From: an uncultured Paracoccaceae bacterium
Lineage (GTDB): Bacteria; Pseudomonadota; Alphaproteobacteria; Rhodobacterales; Rhodobacteraceae
Assembly (NCBI GenBank): GCA_947503175.1
Contig: CANNCO010000001.1
Span: 682,001 to 746,000, forward strand
Direction: 5' to 3'
DNA length: 64,000 nucleotides
Each line of letters begins with the position of its first letter. Within the stretch, counting starts at the first letter, position 1. The notes beneath the pieces are model-generated. The model was given only the letters and a program-made list of their open reading frames with translations. It was not told the DNA's origin and searched no databases. Below, in pieces: positions 28,007 through 36,881 of this stretch. The translations under genes were made by a program, and so were the position numbers.

Positions 28007-28774
28007 TCATTTGTAGCTGACCCCGAGCGACAGGCCGCCATCGACGATGACAGAGGCGCCGGTGGTCCATTCCGCGCGTAAAAGGTGATCCACGGCCTCG
28101 GCAATCTCCTGCGGCGTGCCGATACGGCCAAGCGGATGGTCTTCGGCCATCGATTCCAGCCGTGCCGCGTTGTCATCGAAGCTGTCCGCCACGCCGGCCC
28201 GCACATTAAGTTCCGTCGGCACGGCACCGGGCAGCAGGCAGTTCACCCGTATGCCCTTGGGACCCAGTTCCGCGGCAAGCACCTGCGCGAGTACCTCCAC
28301 CGCACCTTTCGAGGCCGCGTAGGGAGAGGCCCCGGGAAATGCGCGGCGGGTGTGAACGGAACCGACAAAGACAACCGCGCCGCCCGATTTTTTCAGATGC
28401 GGCACCGCCAGTCCGGTCAGGCGCATGCCCGCCACCACATTGGTGTTCATCACATCGAGGATGTCTTCTGCCGCAAGCTCGGTGATCGGACCGCGCAGCA
28501 TGTTGCCCGCACTGTTGACCAGCCCGTGCAGTCCGCCGCCGTGGCGAACCGCCGTGTTGATCATGCGCTGCCGGTCGGCCTCGACGGTCACATCGCCCGC
28601 GGCAGTCGCGCAGTTTGGACCGATGGCGCTTGCGGCCTCGGCCAGTTTCTCCTCGCGTCGTCCGGTGATCGTAACCCTTGCCCCGCGGGTCGCCATGTAT
28701 TCGGCCACACCCCGGCCAAGCCCCGAACCGCCGCCGGTAACAAGAACGGAGTATCCTTCAATGGCCTGCATCAC
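28007..28774 (-). CDS. Short-chain dehydrogenase/reductase (SDR)
   Basis: 255 residues with the NAD(P) motif TGGGSGLG, the NSAGN variant of the NNAG motif, an active-site serine in VGSVH and the catalytic YAASK. It should oxidise a hydroxyl group or reduce a carbonyl, probably on a product of the P450. Its start overlaps the ThuA gene's stop by 4 bases. Confidence 0.9.
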   Translation of the reverse strand: MMQAIEGYSVLVTGGGSGLGRGVAEYMATRGARVTITGRREEKLAEAASAIGPNCATAAGDVTVEADRQRMINTAVRHGGGLHGLVNSAGNMLRGPITELAAEDILDVMNTNVVAGMRLTGLAVPHLKKSGGAVVFVGSVHTRRAFPGASPYAASKGAVEVLAQVLAAELGPKGIRVNCLLPGAVPTELNVRAGVADSFDDNAARLESMAEDHPLGRIGTPQEIAEAVDHLLRAEWTTGASVIVDGGLSLGVSYK

Positions 28775-29427
28775 GCGGACCTTTCCAGTGGTGAATTCAG
28801 GGTCTCGATGGCTTGTGTCAAAAGGCGGATATAGCCGGAGTTCTCACACGCCGCGCGATCATGGCCCAATGCCAGATAAGCCGCGTTCCCGCGCCGTGTC
28901 AGCACCGGCTGCGGGTTGCGGATGCCCGGCGCGGTCGCTGTCGCGAGAACCTCCGACCCGGATGACAGCGACAGGTCGCAGTATAGCTCGTCGACGGTCT
29001 CGAACCCGGGGTCGGCCTGAACCCGGATTGGCCCTGTGGCCGGGTGGTAAGAGATGCCCCATTGCCAGTTGACGCCGAGCAGCTCCTTCCAGTCCGGCCA
29101 GTCATCGAAACAGATCGCGGCGGTATGCAGGCCCAAAAGCCGCCCGCCCGAGGCCATGTGCCCTTCAATCGCTTTTCTGTCCGCCGGCCTTATGGAAAAC
29201 GCATGGGCGCGATACGGCGCATGCTTTTCGGCCTGTGTCATGGTGAACGCCAGTGCGTTGACCGTCAGAAGGTCAAAGTGCCGCTCTGTCAACCGCGCCA
29301 ACCCGTCGCGGATCGGCAGGATATCGGAGCGGATGCCAACGCCCTCCAGATGCCCGGCGACAATGGCCGACGTCTCGTCGAACGCGTGCGAGATACCGCC
29401 GGACAGGATGAGGTTTGTCGGGCTCAC
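28771..29427 (-). CDS. ThuA-domain protein
   Basis: 218 residues with the glutamine-amidotransferase-like ThuA fold blocks LILSGGISHAF, GGRLLGLHTAAICFDDWPDWKELLGVN (split by usual loops), WGISYHPA and LALGHDRA. ThuA proteins occur in sugar and aromatic catabolic loci; their reaction is not settled. Start is GTG at 29427 with AAGGGTGG upstream, overlapping the SDR stop by 4 bases; longer starts would be inside that SDR gene. Confidence 0.8.
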   Translation of the reverse strand: MSPTNLILSGGISHAFDETSAIVAGHLEGVGIRSDILPIRDGLARLTERHFDLLTVNALAFTMTQAEKHAPYRAHAFSIRPADRKAIEGHMASGGRLLGLHTAAICFDDWPDWKELLGVNWQWGISYHPATGPIRVQADPGFETVDELYCDLSLSSGSEVLATATAPGIRNPQPVLTRRGNAAYLALGHDRAACENSGYIRLLTQAIETLNSPLERSA

Positions 29428-30167
29428 TCCGCCACCCTTGGCAGATTGGTCAACAGGCTGACAGAGACGCCGCCATCCACCACCATATGATGCCCGTTGA
29501 TGTAACTGGCCTGATCGCCGGCCAGATAGATCGCCGCATTCGCGATGTCTTCGGCAAGGCCAAGGCGGCGTGATGGCACCGCATTCCCGCGAAGCGCGCG
29601 CACCTCCGGGTCCTTGTAAAACGGGGCGGCAATACCGGCGTCGATGAAGCCGGGCGCAATCGCGTTCACGCGCAGGCCCAAAGGCCCCCATTCCAGAGCC
29701 ATCATTTCGGTCAGTTTTGCCAGACCGGCTTTGGCCGCGGGATAGGACCCTGTGCCCGGCCCGGCCGTCAAGGCAGCGATGGATGTGATGTTCACGATGG
29801 CGCCGGAGCCACGTGCGATCATGCCTTTGGCTGCCGCCCGGGCGGTGATGAAAGCACCCGTCAGGTTCACGTCAAGCTGATGGCGAAAGGTTTCGACCGG
29901 CACATCGATCAACGCATCGAACCGCCCGATCCCGGCATTGTTCACCACCACATCGGGCACCGCTCCAAACTCTTCCAACGCGCGTTCGACGGCGGCTTCG
30001 TCGGTGACATCGGCGACAAGGGCGGTCGCGCCCAGTTCCTCGGCGGTCGCCCTTATCTTCTCCGCATCCAGGTCAAGCACCGCAACGCGATACCCATCCG
30101 TGATCAAGGCTTTTGCAATCGCACGACCGATATCGCCGCTGCCACCCGTGACCAAAGCCGTTTTCAT
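29424..30167 (-). CDS. Short-chain dehydrogenase/reductase (SDR), FabG-like
   Basis: 247 residues with TGGSGDIGRAIA, NNAGIGR, serine in NITSIAA and the motif YPAAK, so the triad Ser-Tyr-Lys is complete. Second SDR of the operon, coupled to the P450 gene upstream by a 4-base overlap (ATG at 30167, GGAAAAGG upstream; an ATG at 30173 is also possible). It may oxidise the P450-made alcohol. Confidence 0.9.
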   Translation of the reverse strand: MKTALVTGGSGDIGRAIAKALITDGYRVAVLDLDAEKIRATAEELGATALVADVTDEAAVERALEEFGAVPDVVVNNAGIGRFDALIDVPVETFRHQLDVNLTGAFITARAAAKGMIARGSGAIVNITSIAALTAGPGTGSYPAAKAGLAKLTEMMALEWGPLGLRVNAIAPGFIDAGIAAPFYKDPEVRALRGNAVPSRRLGLAEDIANAAIYLAGDQASYINGHHMVVDGGVSVSLLTNLPRVAE

Positions 30168-31399
30168 GACCATGCCTTTTCCACATCAAAAACAATCGGG
30201 TAATGGCCCCAACTCGCGCGCTCCGTGTCGGTGGCCATCCGTGGGGGGGCCTCCGGATCGGGCCGCGCGCCGTGGGAGAACAGCTTACGCAACAAGAGCG
30301 TGATGGTGCCGTAGGGGTGCGTGTCGGGATCGACCGCGCCCCGTGGCACGGCCCCGCCATCCAGATCGCGCCCAAGACAGGTATGCACCCCGGTCCCGAA
30401 CGTATGCCCGAAAGGCAGAACCGGAGGTTTGACCGTTCGAAGCGGGTTGAAGACATCGGCATCCGCGCCGAAGATCTCCGGATCGCGATTGGCTTCCGCC
30501 AGCCGAAACTCAACCATCTCGCCTTGTCTTACATCGCCTGCGCCCTGCAGATGCATCGGACACATCGCGGATCGCCAGGCCACCGGGCTGGCCGGGTGCA
30601 GGCGCAGGCTTTCATGCACGCAGCGCTGGAAAAAGATCGGATCCGCACGCAGGCGGTCCCACCGGTCGGGCTGTGTCTCGGCCCAGGTGACTATGTCGTG
30701 GAAGGCATGGATTGTGGAGTTGGCGGTAGAATGGGCGCCCGCCTGCAGGTAGAACCCGATCTCGCGGGTCAGGACCTCGGGCGTGAACTCCTCCGGGTCG
30801 CCATCGCGCAGGATCACGGTCAGTACGTCGCGCGGCAGATCCTCATCCGCCGCCGCACCGGCCTCGACCTTGGCAAGAAGGGCCCGCCGCCGCGCGACCG
30901 ACGGGGCAAGGAATTCCGGTTCGAAATCCGCGATGGCCGCGCGAACCTCGGCACGGACCTCGTCCTTGGGCCGTGTGGTATGCACCATCGTCGCCCCGTC
31001 GGAGAATGTTGTCACGAGCCCAAGCAGATGATCGGTTTCCTCTGCCGTCTGCGCGGGTCGGTCGATGCCTGCGAAGTCCGCGGTCAGGTTCATCGTGACC
31101 CGATAGCCCAGGTCCACCAACTCGCTGCGCCCTGCGGCCAGATCGTCGCGCAGGCTGGCCTCCACCGTCACCGGGAAAACCGTCCTTTCGTACCAGTGAA
31201 AATAGTCCTTGCGGAATACGCGGAACTCAAGCCGCCGCCGGGCGCGATGGGCATCGCCATGAAGCGTCAGAAGCGTATCGGCCATGATGACGGCGCCCTC
31301 GTCATAGAGCGCCTGTTTCAGGTCGGGGTGCCGAAGTCCCGCCGAGATATCATGCATGTCCGAGACAATATGCTGCCGGTCCAAAGTGGCATCTCCCAA
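30164..31399 (-). CDS. Cytochrome P450 (first of two paralogues)
   Basis: 411 residues. The haem motif FGTGVHTCLG gives the thiolate ligand C341; the K-helix motif is ESLR (E263, R266). The I-helix reads AGAHSTAN, with His223 in place of the usual Asp/Glu and Ser224 in place of Thr. After C341 there is an extra stretch (about residues 345-362) before the helix GTITLLLRKLF, whereas ordinary P450s run straight into the L-helix. It is soluble, with no membrane anchor. It heads the SDR-ThuA-SDR-NIPSNAP operon. No ferredoxin or reductase gene is nearby. Confidence 0.9.
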   Translation of the reverse strand: MGDATLDRQHIVSDMHDISAGLRHPDLKQALYDEGAVIMADTLLTLHGDAHRARRRLEFRVFRKDYFHWYERTVFPVTVEASLRDDLAAGRSELVDLGYRVTMNLTADFAGIDRPAQTAEETDHLLGLVTTFSDGATMVHTTRPKDEVRAEVRAAIADFEPEFLAPSVARRRALLAKVEAGAAADEDLPRDVLTVILRDGDPEEFTPEVLTREIGFYLQAGAHSTANSTIHAFHDIVTWAETQPDRWDRLRADPIFFQRCVHESLRLHPASPVAWRSAMCPMHLQGAGDVRQGEMVEFRLAEANRDPEIFGADADVFNPLRTVKPPVLPFGHTFGTGVHTCLGRDLDGGAVPRGAVDPDTHPYGTITLLLRKLFSHGARPDPEAPPRMATDTERASWGHYPIVFDVEKAWS

Positions 31400-31421
31400 C
31401 GCAGATCGCTTGCGCTGAGTA

Positions 31422-31437
31422 TTACATTCATATTGAT
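31422..31437. promoter_or_regulatory. Shared motif TTACATTCA upstream of P450 operon
   Basis: TTACATTCATATTGAT lies 23 bases before the P450 start. A very similar stretch, TTACATTCACATCAAT (40522-40537), lies 75 bases before the TRAP transporter binding-protein gene. Both target genes are on the minus strand. The repeat is a candidate operator or promoter element of the cluster's MarR regulator. Confidence 0.35.
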
Positions 31438-31503
31438 CTTATTGGCAACAATGTTTCGGATCAGACCAGTAATGCCCCTTGAATCAAGGGAAGGTTGCCT
31501 GCG

Positions 31504-31983
31504 TTACAGCTGAATCTGGCCTGCTTTCGGCAAGCTCTTGAACACGCGCTGCAGCAGGCGGCTGACCAGTTCGATCTCTTCATCGGACAGCTCTTCCGAG
31601 ACCGCCGCCAGAACCTGATCGCTCCATCTGTTGCATGTCTCGGAAACCTCTTTGCCCTTTTCGCTCAGCGTTATGACGACGGTTCGATTGTCCAGATCCG
31701 AGCGGGTGCGCCGGACATAGCCATCCTTCTCCATCCGCTTGAGCTGGTGTGACATCGTCGATTGCGGCAACGCCATCAGGTCAACCAATTGCCCCACCTT
31801 CATCGGGCCTCGCTCGGCCAGAGCCACAATGATCCGCGAGGAATAGAGATCCAGATGCAGCGGTGCCAGAATCGGCGCGCTGATCTGTTGCAGACGCGCA
31901 TTGATCCGGTGGGTCAGAAACGAAACACGTTCCTCCAAAGGGCGCCGGGTCATCGTCATGACATTGGCTTCTTCTTTGCGCAT
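31504..31983 (-). CDS. MarR-family transcriptional regulator
   Basis: 159 residues. The winged-helix core reads VGQLVDLMALPQSTMSHQLK followed by MEKDGYVRRTRSDLDNRTVVITLSEKG, which includes the wing and the conserved DxRxxxxxLT-like segment. Its position between the P450-1 arm and the divergent amidohydrolase arm makes it the likely regulator of both. MarR proteins usually repress and are released by an aromatic ligand; here that ligand would be the cluster's substrate or an intermediate. Confidence 0.9.
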   Translation of the reverse strand: MRKEEANVMTMTRRPLEERVSFLTHRINARLQQISAPILAPLHLDLYSSRIIVALAERGPMKVGQLVDLMALPQSTMSHQLKRMEKDGYVRRTRSDLDNRTVVITLSEKGKEVSETCNRWSDQVLAAVSEELSDEEIELVSRLLQRVFKSLPKAGQIQL

Positions 31984-32044
31984 GGCAGATCCTGTTTGTC
32001 CATTTGTATCGACATAGACCGTTCAAACTCCAAATCCCAGTACG

Positions 32045-32074
32045 TTGACTAAATACATCGATATCGATCATATT
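32045..32074 (+). promoter_or_regulatory. Candidate promoter with embedded palindrome ATCGATATCGAT
   Basis: TTGACT (32045-32050) and CATATT (32069-32074) are spaced by 18 bases and could be -35 and -10 boxes for the amidohydrolase operon. The spacer contains a perfect 12-base palindrome, ATCGATATCGAT (32057-32068), well placed for repression by the MarR protein encoded on the other side of this intergenic region. Confidence 0.5.
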
Positions 32075-32103
32075 CAAAACACAATGATTCGAAGGCCGGT
32101 GAT

Positions 32104-33108
32104 ATGAAGTTCCTTGGCGTTGATGCTCGCGTGATCGATGTACACGCTCATGTCGTGCTGGCCGAGACATTTGGAGCCGCCGGACCCCTCGGACCCGAGA
32201 TGGGAGGGCAGGATGGCGACGCGCCCTGGTTTCGGGTGGGGAGTTACCGGCTTGATGGCGTGCGCTATCAGGGCAGCGCTTTCATGGACACCGGGCTACG
32301 CCTGGAGCGAATGAACGCCGCTGGGATCGATTTTCAGCTTCTGTCCCCCAATCCGCTGACGTTTCTGCATTTTATCGATACGGCCACGGCCGTCGCCTTT
32401 TGCCGGACCCACAATACCGCGCTGTCATCGCTCGTCGCGGCACACACGGACCGGTTGGCAGGATGTGCGGCTCTTCCGATGCAGGATATCGGCGCCGCTA
32501 TCGCCGAGCTGGAGCGCGCCGTGACCCAGCTCGGGCTTCTCGGAGCCTATATCGGCACCGACCTGCCGCAGCCGCTGGATGCGCCGGAAATGGACCGGTT
32601 CTACGAGGCCTGCACGCGGCTCGACGTGCCGCTTTTCCTGCATCCTTCGCCTGCGGGGATCGATGGCCCCGCAGCGGATGCAAATCTCGGGGCCTACGAT
32701 CTTGACGTGGTGATCGGGTTTGCCGCACAGGAGGCGCTTGCCGTGGCGCGGCTGATTTACGGGGGCGTGCTTGACCGGCATCCCGATCTCGACATCTGCC
32801 TCAGCCATGGCGGCGGATCCACGGGCTATCTGTTCGGCCGCATGGCGATGGCCGCACGAAAGCGCCCCTGGGCCAGCGAGGCTCTGAAAGCCGAAGGGGC
32901 CTTCGAAGATCGGCTGGCACGGCTTTGGTTCGACAATCACCTCAACAGCGATGCATCGCTCGACCTGCTGACCGGGCTGGTGGGCGATGACCGGCTGGTT
33001 TTTGGCACGAATTTCGCGGGATGGGACGCGCCGGACGATCTGGCCGCCCATCGCCCGTCTCCCAAGCTCGCTGAAAACGCGCGCAGGCTGCTGCGCCTCA
33101 ACCGATAG
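32104..33108 (+). CDS. Amidohydrolase family 2 protein (ACMSD-like)
   Basis: 334 residues with the metal pair in DVHAHV (H14, H16), a third His in FLHPSP (H180) and catalytic His in LSHGGGSTGYLFGR (H235). These match the 2-amino-3-carboxymuconate semialdehyde decarboxylase-like branch, which includes decarboxylases and hydrolases of ring-derived acids. The aspartate usually found in the final GSDYP-type motif is an asparagine (FGTNFAGWD, N303). First gene of the plus-strand arm. Confidence 0.87.
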   Translation: MKFLGVDARVIDVHAHVVLAETFGAAGPLGPEMGGQDGDAPWFRVGSYRLDGVRYQGSAFMDTGLRLERMNAAGIDFQLLSPNPLTFLHFIDTATAVAFCRTHNTALSSLVAAHTDRLAGCAALPMQDIGAAIAELERAVTQLGLLGAYIGTDLPQPLDAPEMDRFYEACTRLDVPLFLHPSPAGIDGPAADANLGAYDLDVVIGFAAQEALAVARLIYGGVLDRHPDLDICLSHGGGSTGYLFGRMAMAARKRPWASEALKAEGAFEDRLARLWFDNHLNSDASLDLLTGLVGDDRLVFGTNFAGWDAPDDLAAHRPSPKLAENARRLLRLNR

Positions 33109-33118
33109 GACAGGAAAC

Positions 33119-34486
33119 ATGACCGATGTGATCATCTCGAACGGCCGGATAATCGACGGCAGCGGCGCGCCAGCCTTTGAAGGTTCGGTCCTGGTCCAGG
33201 ATGGCAAGATCGAAGCAGTCGGCGCGGTGGCCGACCAGAAAGCCGCCAAACTGCCGGGGCTGAAGCGGATCGACGCCTCCGGACAGACGGTCATGCCCGG
33301 CCTGATCGACACCCATTGCCACCTGTCCTTCGACGATGCCGGATCGAATTCCGAAATCTTCTTCCAGCGGCGCAACGGACTCTCCGCCCTGATCGCAAGC
33401 TACAACGCCCGCAAACTGCTGCGGGCCGGCGTCACCGGCCTGCTGGACCCGGACTCGACCTTCGAGAACATGATCGACCTGCGCGACGCCATCGACGCCA
33501 ATATCGTCGAGGGGCCGCGGATGTCCTGCGGCGCCTATGCTCTGATCACCGGGGTAGGGGGCACCGCGGGACGGCTGATAGCGGATGAAGGGGTGACAGG
33601 CTACTACATGCCGGTCAACAACAAGGACGAGATCGTGCAAGAGGTCCGGCGCCAGATCAAGTACGGCGCCGACTGGATCAAAGTACATGTCACCGGCATC
33701 ATCCCGCGTCAGGCGCATAAGGGCGAGCTGTGCGTCTGGACGATGGATGAGCTGAAGCTGATCTGTGACACCGCCCATGACTTGCACACACCGGTGATGG
33801 GTCATTGCCGCGGGGCAGAGGCGACAAAGAAAGCCGCCGAGGCCGGGTTCGACCTGATCTTCCACGCCACGGCAATGGATGACGATGCGCTTCAAGCGGT
33901 GATCGATCGCAAGATCCCGATCGCACCCGCGCTGACCTTCCAATACAACATGGTCGAATTCGGCAAGAAAATCGGCACGTCGGATAACCTGATGGCGCTG
34001 TTCGAGCGCGAACTCACCGAGTCCATCGAGACGATGACCATCGCCCACAAGGAAGGCGTGCCCCTGCTGACGGGATCGGAGTCCGGGTTCTCGCTCGTGC
34101 CCTATGGCGACTGGCATTACCGCGAGATGGAGGTCTTCGTGAAGTACTTCGGCCTCTCGCCGCTGGAAGCGATCCAATGCGCCACCCAGAAAAGCGCCTT
34201 CGGGATCAAGATGGAGGGCGAGGTGGGCGTCATCGCACCGGGCTACCGCGCCGATATCATCTGCGTCACCGGCAAGGTCGAAGAGGATCTCAGCATTCTG
34301 GGCAATCCCGACAACATCACCACCGTGATGATCGACGGTGTGGAAAAGGATCTGAGCTCGCCGCCGAAACGCAAGCCCATTCAGGGCTGGCGCCTCGCCT
34401 CCATCGGCAAACAGAAACTCACGCGGGAGGTGGCCTATGGCGAGGCCCAGGCCCCCGAGCCCCCGCATATCGAAGAGCTGCATTAA
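33119..34486 (+). CDS. Amidohydrolase family 1 protein (imidazolonepropionase-like)
   Basis: 455 residues with the beta-sandwich start IISNGRIIDGSGAP, metal pair GLIDTHCHLSF (H66, H68), DWIKVHVTG, GHCRGAEAT and IFHATAMDD. The aspartate normally seen in the GTDAG motif is represented by TGSESG, a Glu in that place. The family opens cyclic amides or removes N-linked groups. ATG 33119 follows the upstream stop by 10 bases and has AGGAAAC close by; the longer frame overlaps the previous gene. Confidence 0.88.
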   Translation: MTDVIISNGRIIDGSGAPAFEGSVLVQDGKIEAVGAVADQKAAKLPGLKRIDASGQTVMPGLIDTHCHLSFDDAGSNSEIFFQRRNGLSALIASYNARKLLRAGVTGLLDPDSTFENMIDLRDAIDANIVEGPRMSCGAYALITGVGGTAGRLIADEGVTGYYMPVNNKDEIVQEVRRQIKYGADWIKVHVTGIIPRQAHKGELCVWTMDELKLICDTAHDLHTPVMGHCRGAEATKKAAEAGFDLIFHATAMDDDALQAVIDRKIPIAPALTFQYNMVEFGKKIGTSDNLMALFERELTESIETMTIAHKEGVPLLTGSESGFSLVPYGDWHYREMEVFVKYFGLSPLEAIQCATQKSAFGIKMEGEVGVIAPGYRADIICVTGKVEEDLSILGNPDNITTVMIDGVEKDLSSPPKRKPIQGWRLASIGKQKLTREVAYGEAQAPEPPHIEELH

Positions 34487-34500
34487 GGGAGGGTGCGGCC

Positions 34501-35760
34501 ATGGCCGAGCATTTCGTCACCGAGTATCACGATGCCGAGCAGACCCTGCGCTTGCCGGATCTGCATCAGGCGCTTTACGATGCTGACACGGTGTTCCTCC
34601 CGCGCACGGTCGTATGCCTGCATGGCGAGGAACACGCCCGCAAGAAACGGATTTTCGCGGGCGTCTTCAACCGGCGGTTTTTCAAGCATTATCAGAACCA
34701 TGTCTTTCCGATGGCCATCAAGGAAAGCATCGATCCGGTGCTGGCGGACGGCCATGGCGACATGGCGAAGTTTGCCTATCGGGTGCTGATCAACCTCACG
34801 GCCGACAGTGCGGGTATCGACCGCCGCCGCACGCAGGACGATACCGACCGGCTCCTCGCGCTTCTGGCGAAACTCGGCCACGCGCCGACGATGGGGCAAC
34901 TCCGCGATCCCTCGGACCGGGAAAAACTCCTGGGCGAGCTTGAAGAGGCCCTGACCGCCTTCCGCGACGAGTTCTTCGACCCCTCGCTGGCCCGCCGCCG
35001 TGCCCTCGTGGCCCGGTTCGAAGCCGGCGAGATCGAGAAATCCGCTCTGCCGCAGGACGCCATTATCGCGCAGTTGCTGGCGATGCCCACCGATGACGAC
35101 ATTCCCTATGATGAGCGCATGAAGGACTCCGCGTTTTTCATTCTCGCAGGTGCGTTCACCACGGCGAATGTTCTGATGAACTTCGTCAACAACCTGCTCG
35201 ACTGGCTCGAAACCCATCCCGAGGACCGTGTCAATCTGCTACGGGATCCGATCCTCATGCAGACCTTCATCTGGGAAAACACGCGCCTGCACCCCGCCAG
35301 CCCGATCACCAAACGCCGCGCGCTGTGCCCGACGCATTTGCCCGATGGCCATGACGCGGCGAAAGACGAGTACGTCACCATGGACCTGTCGAAGATCAAC
35401 CGGGATGCGGAACTCTTCGGCGGTGATCCAGAAGCATTTGACCCGCATCGGGAACTCGCCGGGAACATTCCCCTCCACGGGCTTTCCTTCGGGGGCGGTG
35501 CGCATGTCTGCCTCGGAAAACTGCTCGCCGTCGGGGTGAAGATGACCGAGGAAAACAAGGATGCCGAGGAAACCGAGGTCGGCACCATCGCTTTGGTCAC
35601 GCGCGAACTCCTGCGCCGGGGCATAGCCCGCGATCCGGACGGTGCGGTGGAGATCGACGAAAGCACCGACCGGCGGCACTTCGCGACGTTGCCCTTCATC
35701 TTCGACCCCGCACTGGCGGTTGAGGGTCAGCCGGCCCGACCGGCGAATTTCGCGACATGA
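34501..35760 (+). CDS. Cytochrome P450 (second of two paralogues)
   Basis: 419 residues. Haem motif FGGGAHVCLG (C337), K-helix ENTR (E259, R262). The I-helix reads AGAFTTAN, with Phe219 where the proton-relay acid normally sits. As in the first P450, about 20 residues are inserted between the cysteine and the following helix (GTIALVTRELL). The two share LRLHPASP-like and DYF/RFF N-terminal blocks and are clearly paralogues. It ends the amidohydrolase operon and its last 34 bases overlap the convergent Rieske gene. Confidence 0.9.
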   Translation: MAEHFVTEYHDAEQTLRLPDLHQALYDADTVFLPRTVVCLHGEEHARKKRIFAGVFNRRFFKHYQNHVFPMAIKESIDPVLADGHGDMAKFAYRVLINLTADSAGIDRRRTQDDTDRLLALLAKLGHAPTMGQLRDPSDREKLLGELEEALTAFRDEFFDPSLARRRALVARFEAGEIEKSALPQDAIIAQLLAMPTDDDIPYDERMKDSAFFILAGAFTTANVLMNFVNNLLDWLETHPEDRVNLLRDPILMQTFIWENTRLHPASPITKRRALCPTHLPDGHDAAKDEYVTMDLSKINRDAELFGGDPEAFDPHRELAGNIPLHGLSFGGGAHVCLGKLLAVGVKMTEENKDAEETEVGTIALVTRELLRRGIARDPDGAVEIDESTDRRHFATLPFIFDPALAVEGQPARPANFAT

Positions 35761-36881
35761 TCGTGATAATGCTGAAGCGCCGGCTCGTTGCGGCCGAAAA
35801 CAAAGGCTTCATTTGCCTTTGACATCAGCGTTTTCTGGATCTGAAAGCCCATGTCGTAATCCTCGTCCCTGACCGCGACCAGGGTTAGTTCGCTGAACGC
35901 CTCCGTCGCGGCCTTCTCCTCCTCTGTCTCCGGTTTCCGCGCGCACATGATGGTCTGGCGCGTCATCGTGCTGTCGGGCGTCGGCCCCGGAAAGACCTGG
36001 CTGACAAGGCAATGATCGCCCACGACACCCGAGACGGATGTGTTGGGAAAAACGGAATGGATCAACCGGATATGGGCGGCGGGATCGGCCCAGTCGGCCT
36101 CGTTCGCATTGGCGATGTCTTTTAGGGATTTTCGCCCGAAAACAATGCGTTGATGGGGTCCATAGGTGTCATGCAGCATCAGGTTCCCGACCGTGTACTT
36201 GCCCACCGTATTGGCGTGCAGCGTGTTGTGGTGATAGGCCTCCAGATATCCGTCCCAGGCGATCTTCCATCCTGGGCCCGGGATGTCGCGCTGCGAATGC
36301 AGATGCCAGTTCGCCAGATCGAGCGTGTCCAGCTCATAGGCAAAATCGCCGAGCCACTCATCGATATCGAACTCCTTGCCGGGGGTCAGGCAGACCCAGA
36401 TCATCCCTGACTTCTCCGCACAGGGCAGTTCAGCGAGGCCGAGTTTCTCCATGTCCACATCCCCGAACGTCTTGCCGCCATACATGCTGAGCAGGGCGCC
36501 TTTGGTGTCGTAGACCCACGCGTGATAAGGGCAGGAAAACTGTCGCGTTTCGCCGCGGCCATTGGGGCAGACCGGCGCACCCCGATGGCGGCAGGCATTG
36601 AGAAAGGCATGGGCCTTGCCATCGGCATCACGGGTCACGATGACGGGCGTGCCGACAACCTCCATCGCGGTGTAGGAATTGCGTTCGGCCACCTCGATCG
36701 ACATTGCCAGCGCCAATGGTAGTTCCTTGAAAATCTTCTCGACCTCATGGGCATACCGCACCGGATCGGTATAGGCCGACACGTCCAGCGCATAGGTATC
36801 GTCGGCCTGATCCGTGGTGCGATTGACATAGTGCTCGACCGCGCGGCGGGCGAGTTCCACGGTTTCTTCCTTCGGTCTCAT
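35727..36881 (-). CDS. Rieske non-haem iron oxygenase, large (alpha) subunit
   Basis: 384 residues. Rieske cluster motifs CRHRG (C97, H99) and CPYH (C117, H120) are intact. The catalytic domain has IAWDGYLEAYHHNTLH, giving the bridging Asp (D210) and iron ligands H217 and H222. These enzymes hydroxylate aromatic rings or demethylate. A reductase is not encoded nearby. The gene ends the TRAP operon and overlaps the SnoaL-like gene by 4 bases, suggesting they work together. Confidence 0.9.
   Translation of the reverse strand: MRPKEETVELARRAVEHYVNRTTDQADDTYALDVSAYTDPVRYAHEVEKIFKELPLALAMSIEVAERNSYTAMEVVGTPVIVTRDADGKAHAFLNACRHRGAPVCPNGRGETRQFSCPYHAWVYDTKGALLSMYGGKTFGDVDMEKLGLAELPCAEKSGMIWVCLTPGKEFDIDEWLGDFAYELDTLDLANWHLHSQRDIPGPGWKIAWDGYLEAYHHNTLHANTVGKYTVGNLMLHDTYGPHQRIVFGRKSLKDIANANEADWADPAAHIRLIHSVFPNTSVSGVVGDHCLVSQVFPGPTPDSTMTRQTIMCARKPETEEEKAATEAFSELTLVAVRDEDYDMGFQIQKTLMSKANEAFVFGRNEPALQHYHDHVAKFAGRAG

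Noticed and set aside
33098-34483. 461-codon open frame on the minus strand
   Set aside because: Opposite the amidohydrolase gene, no start signal, no domain.
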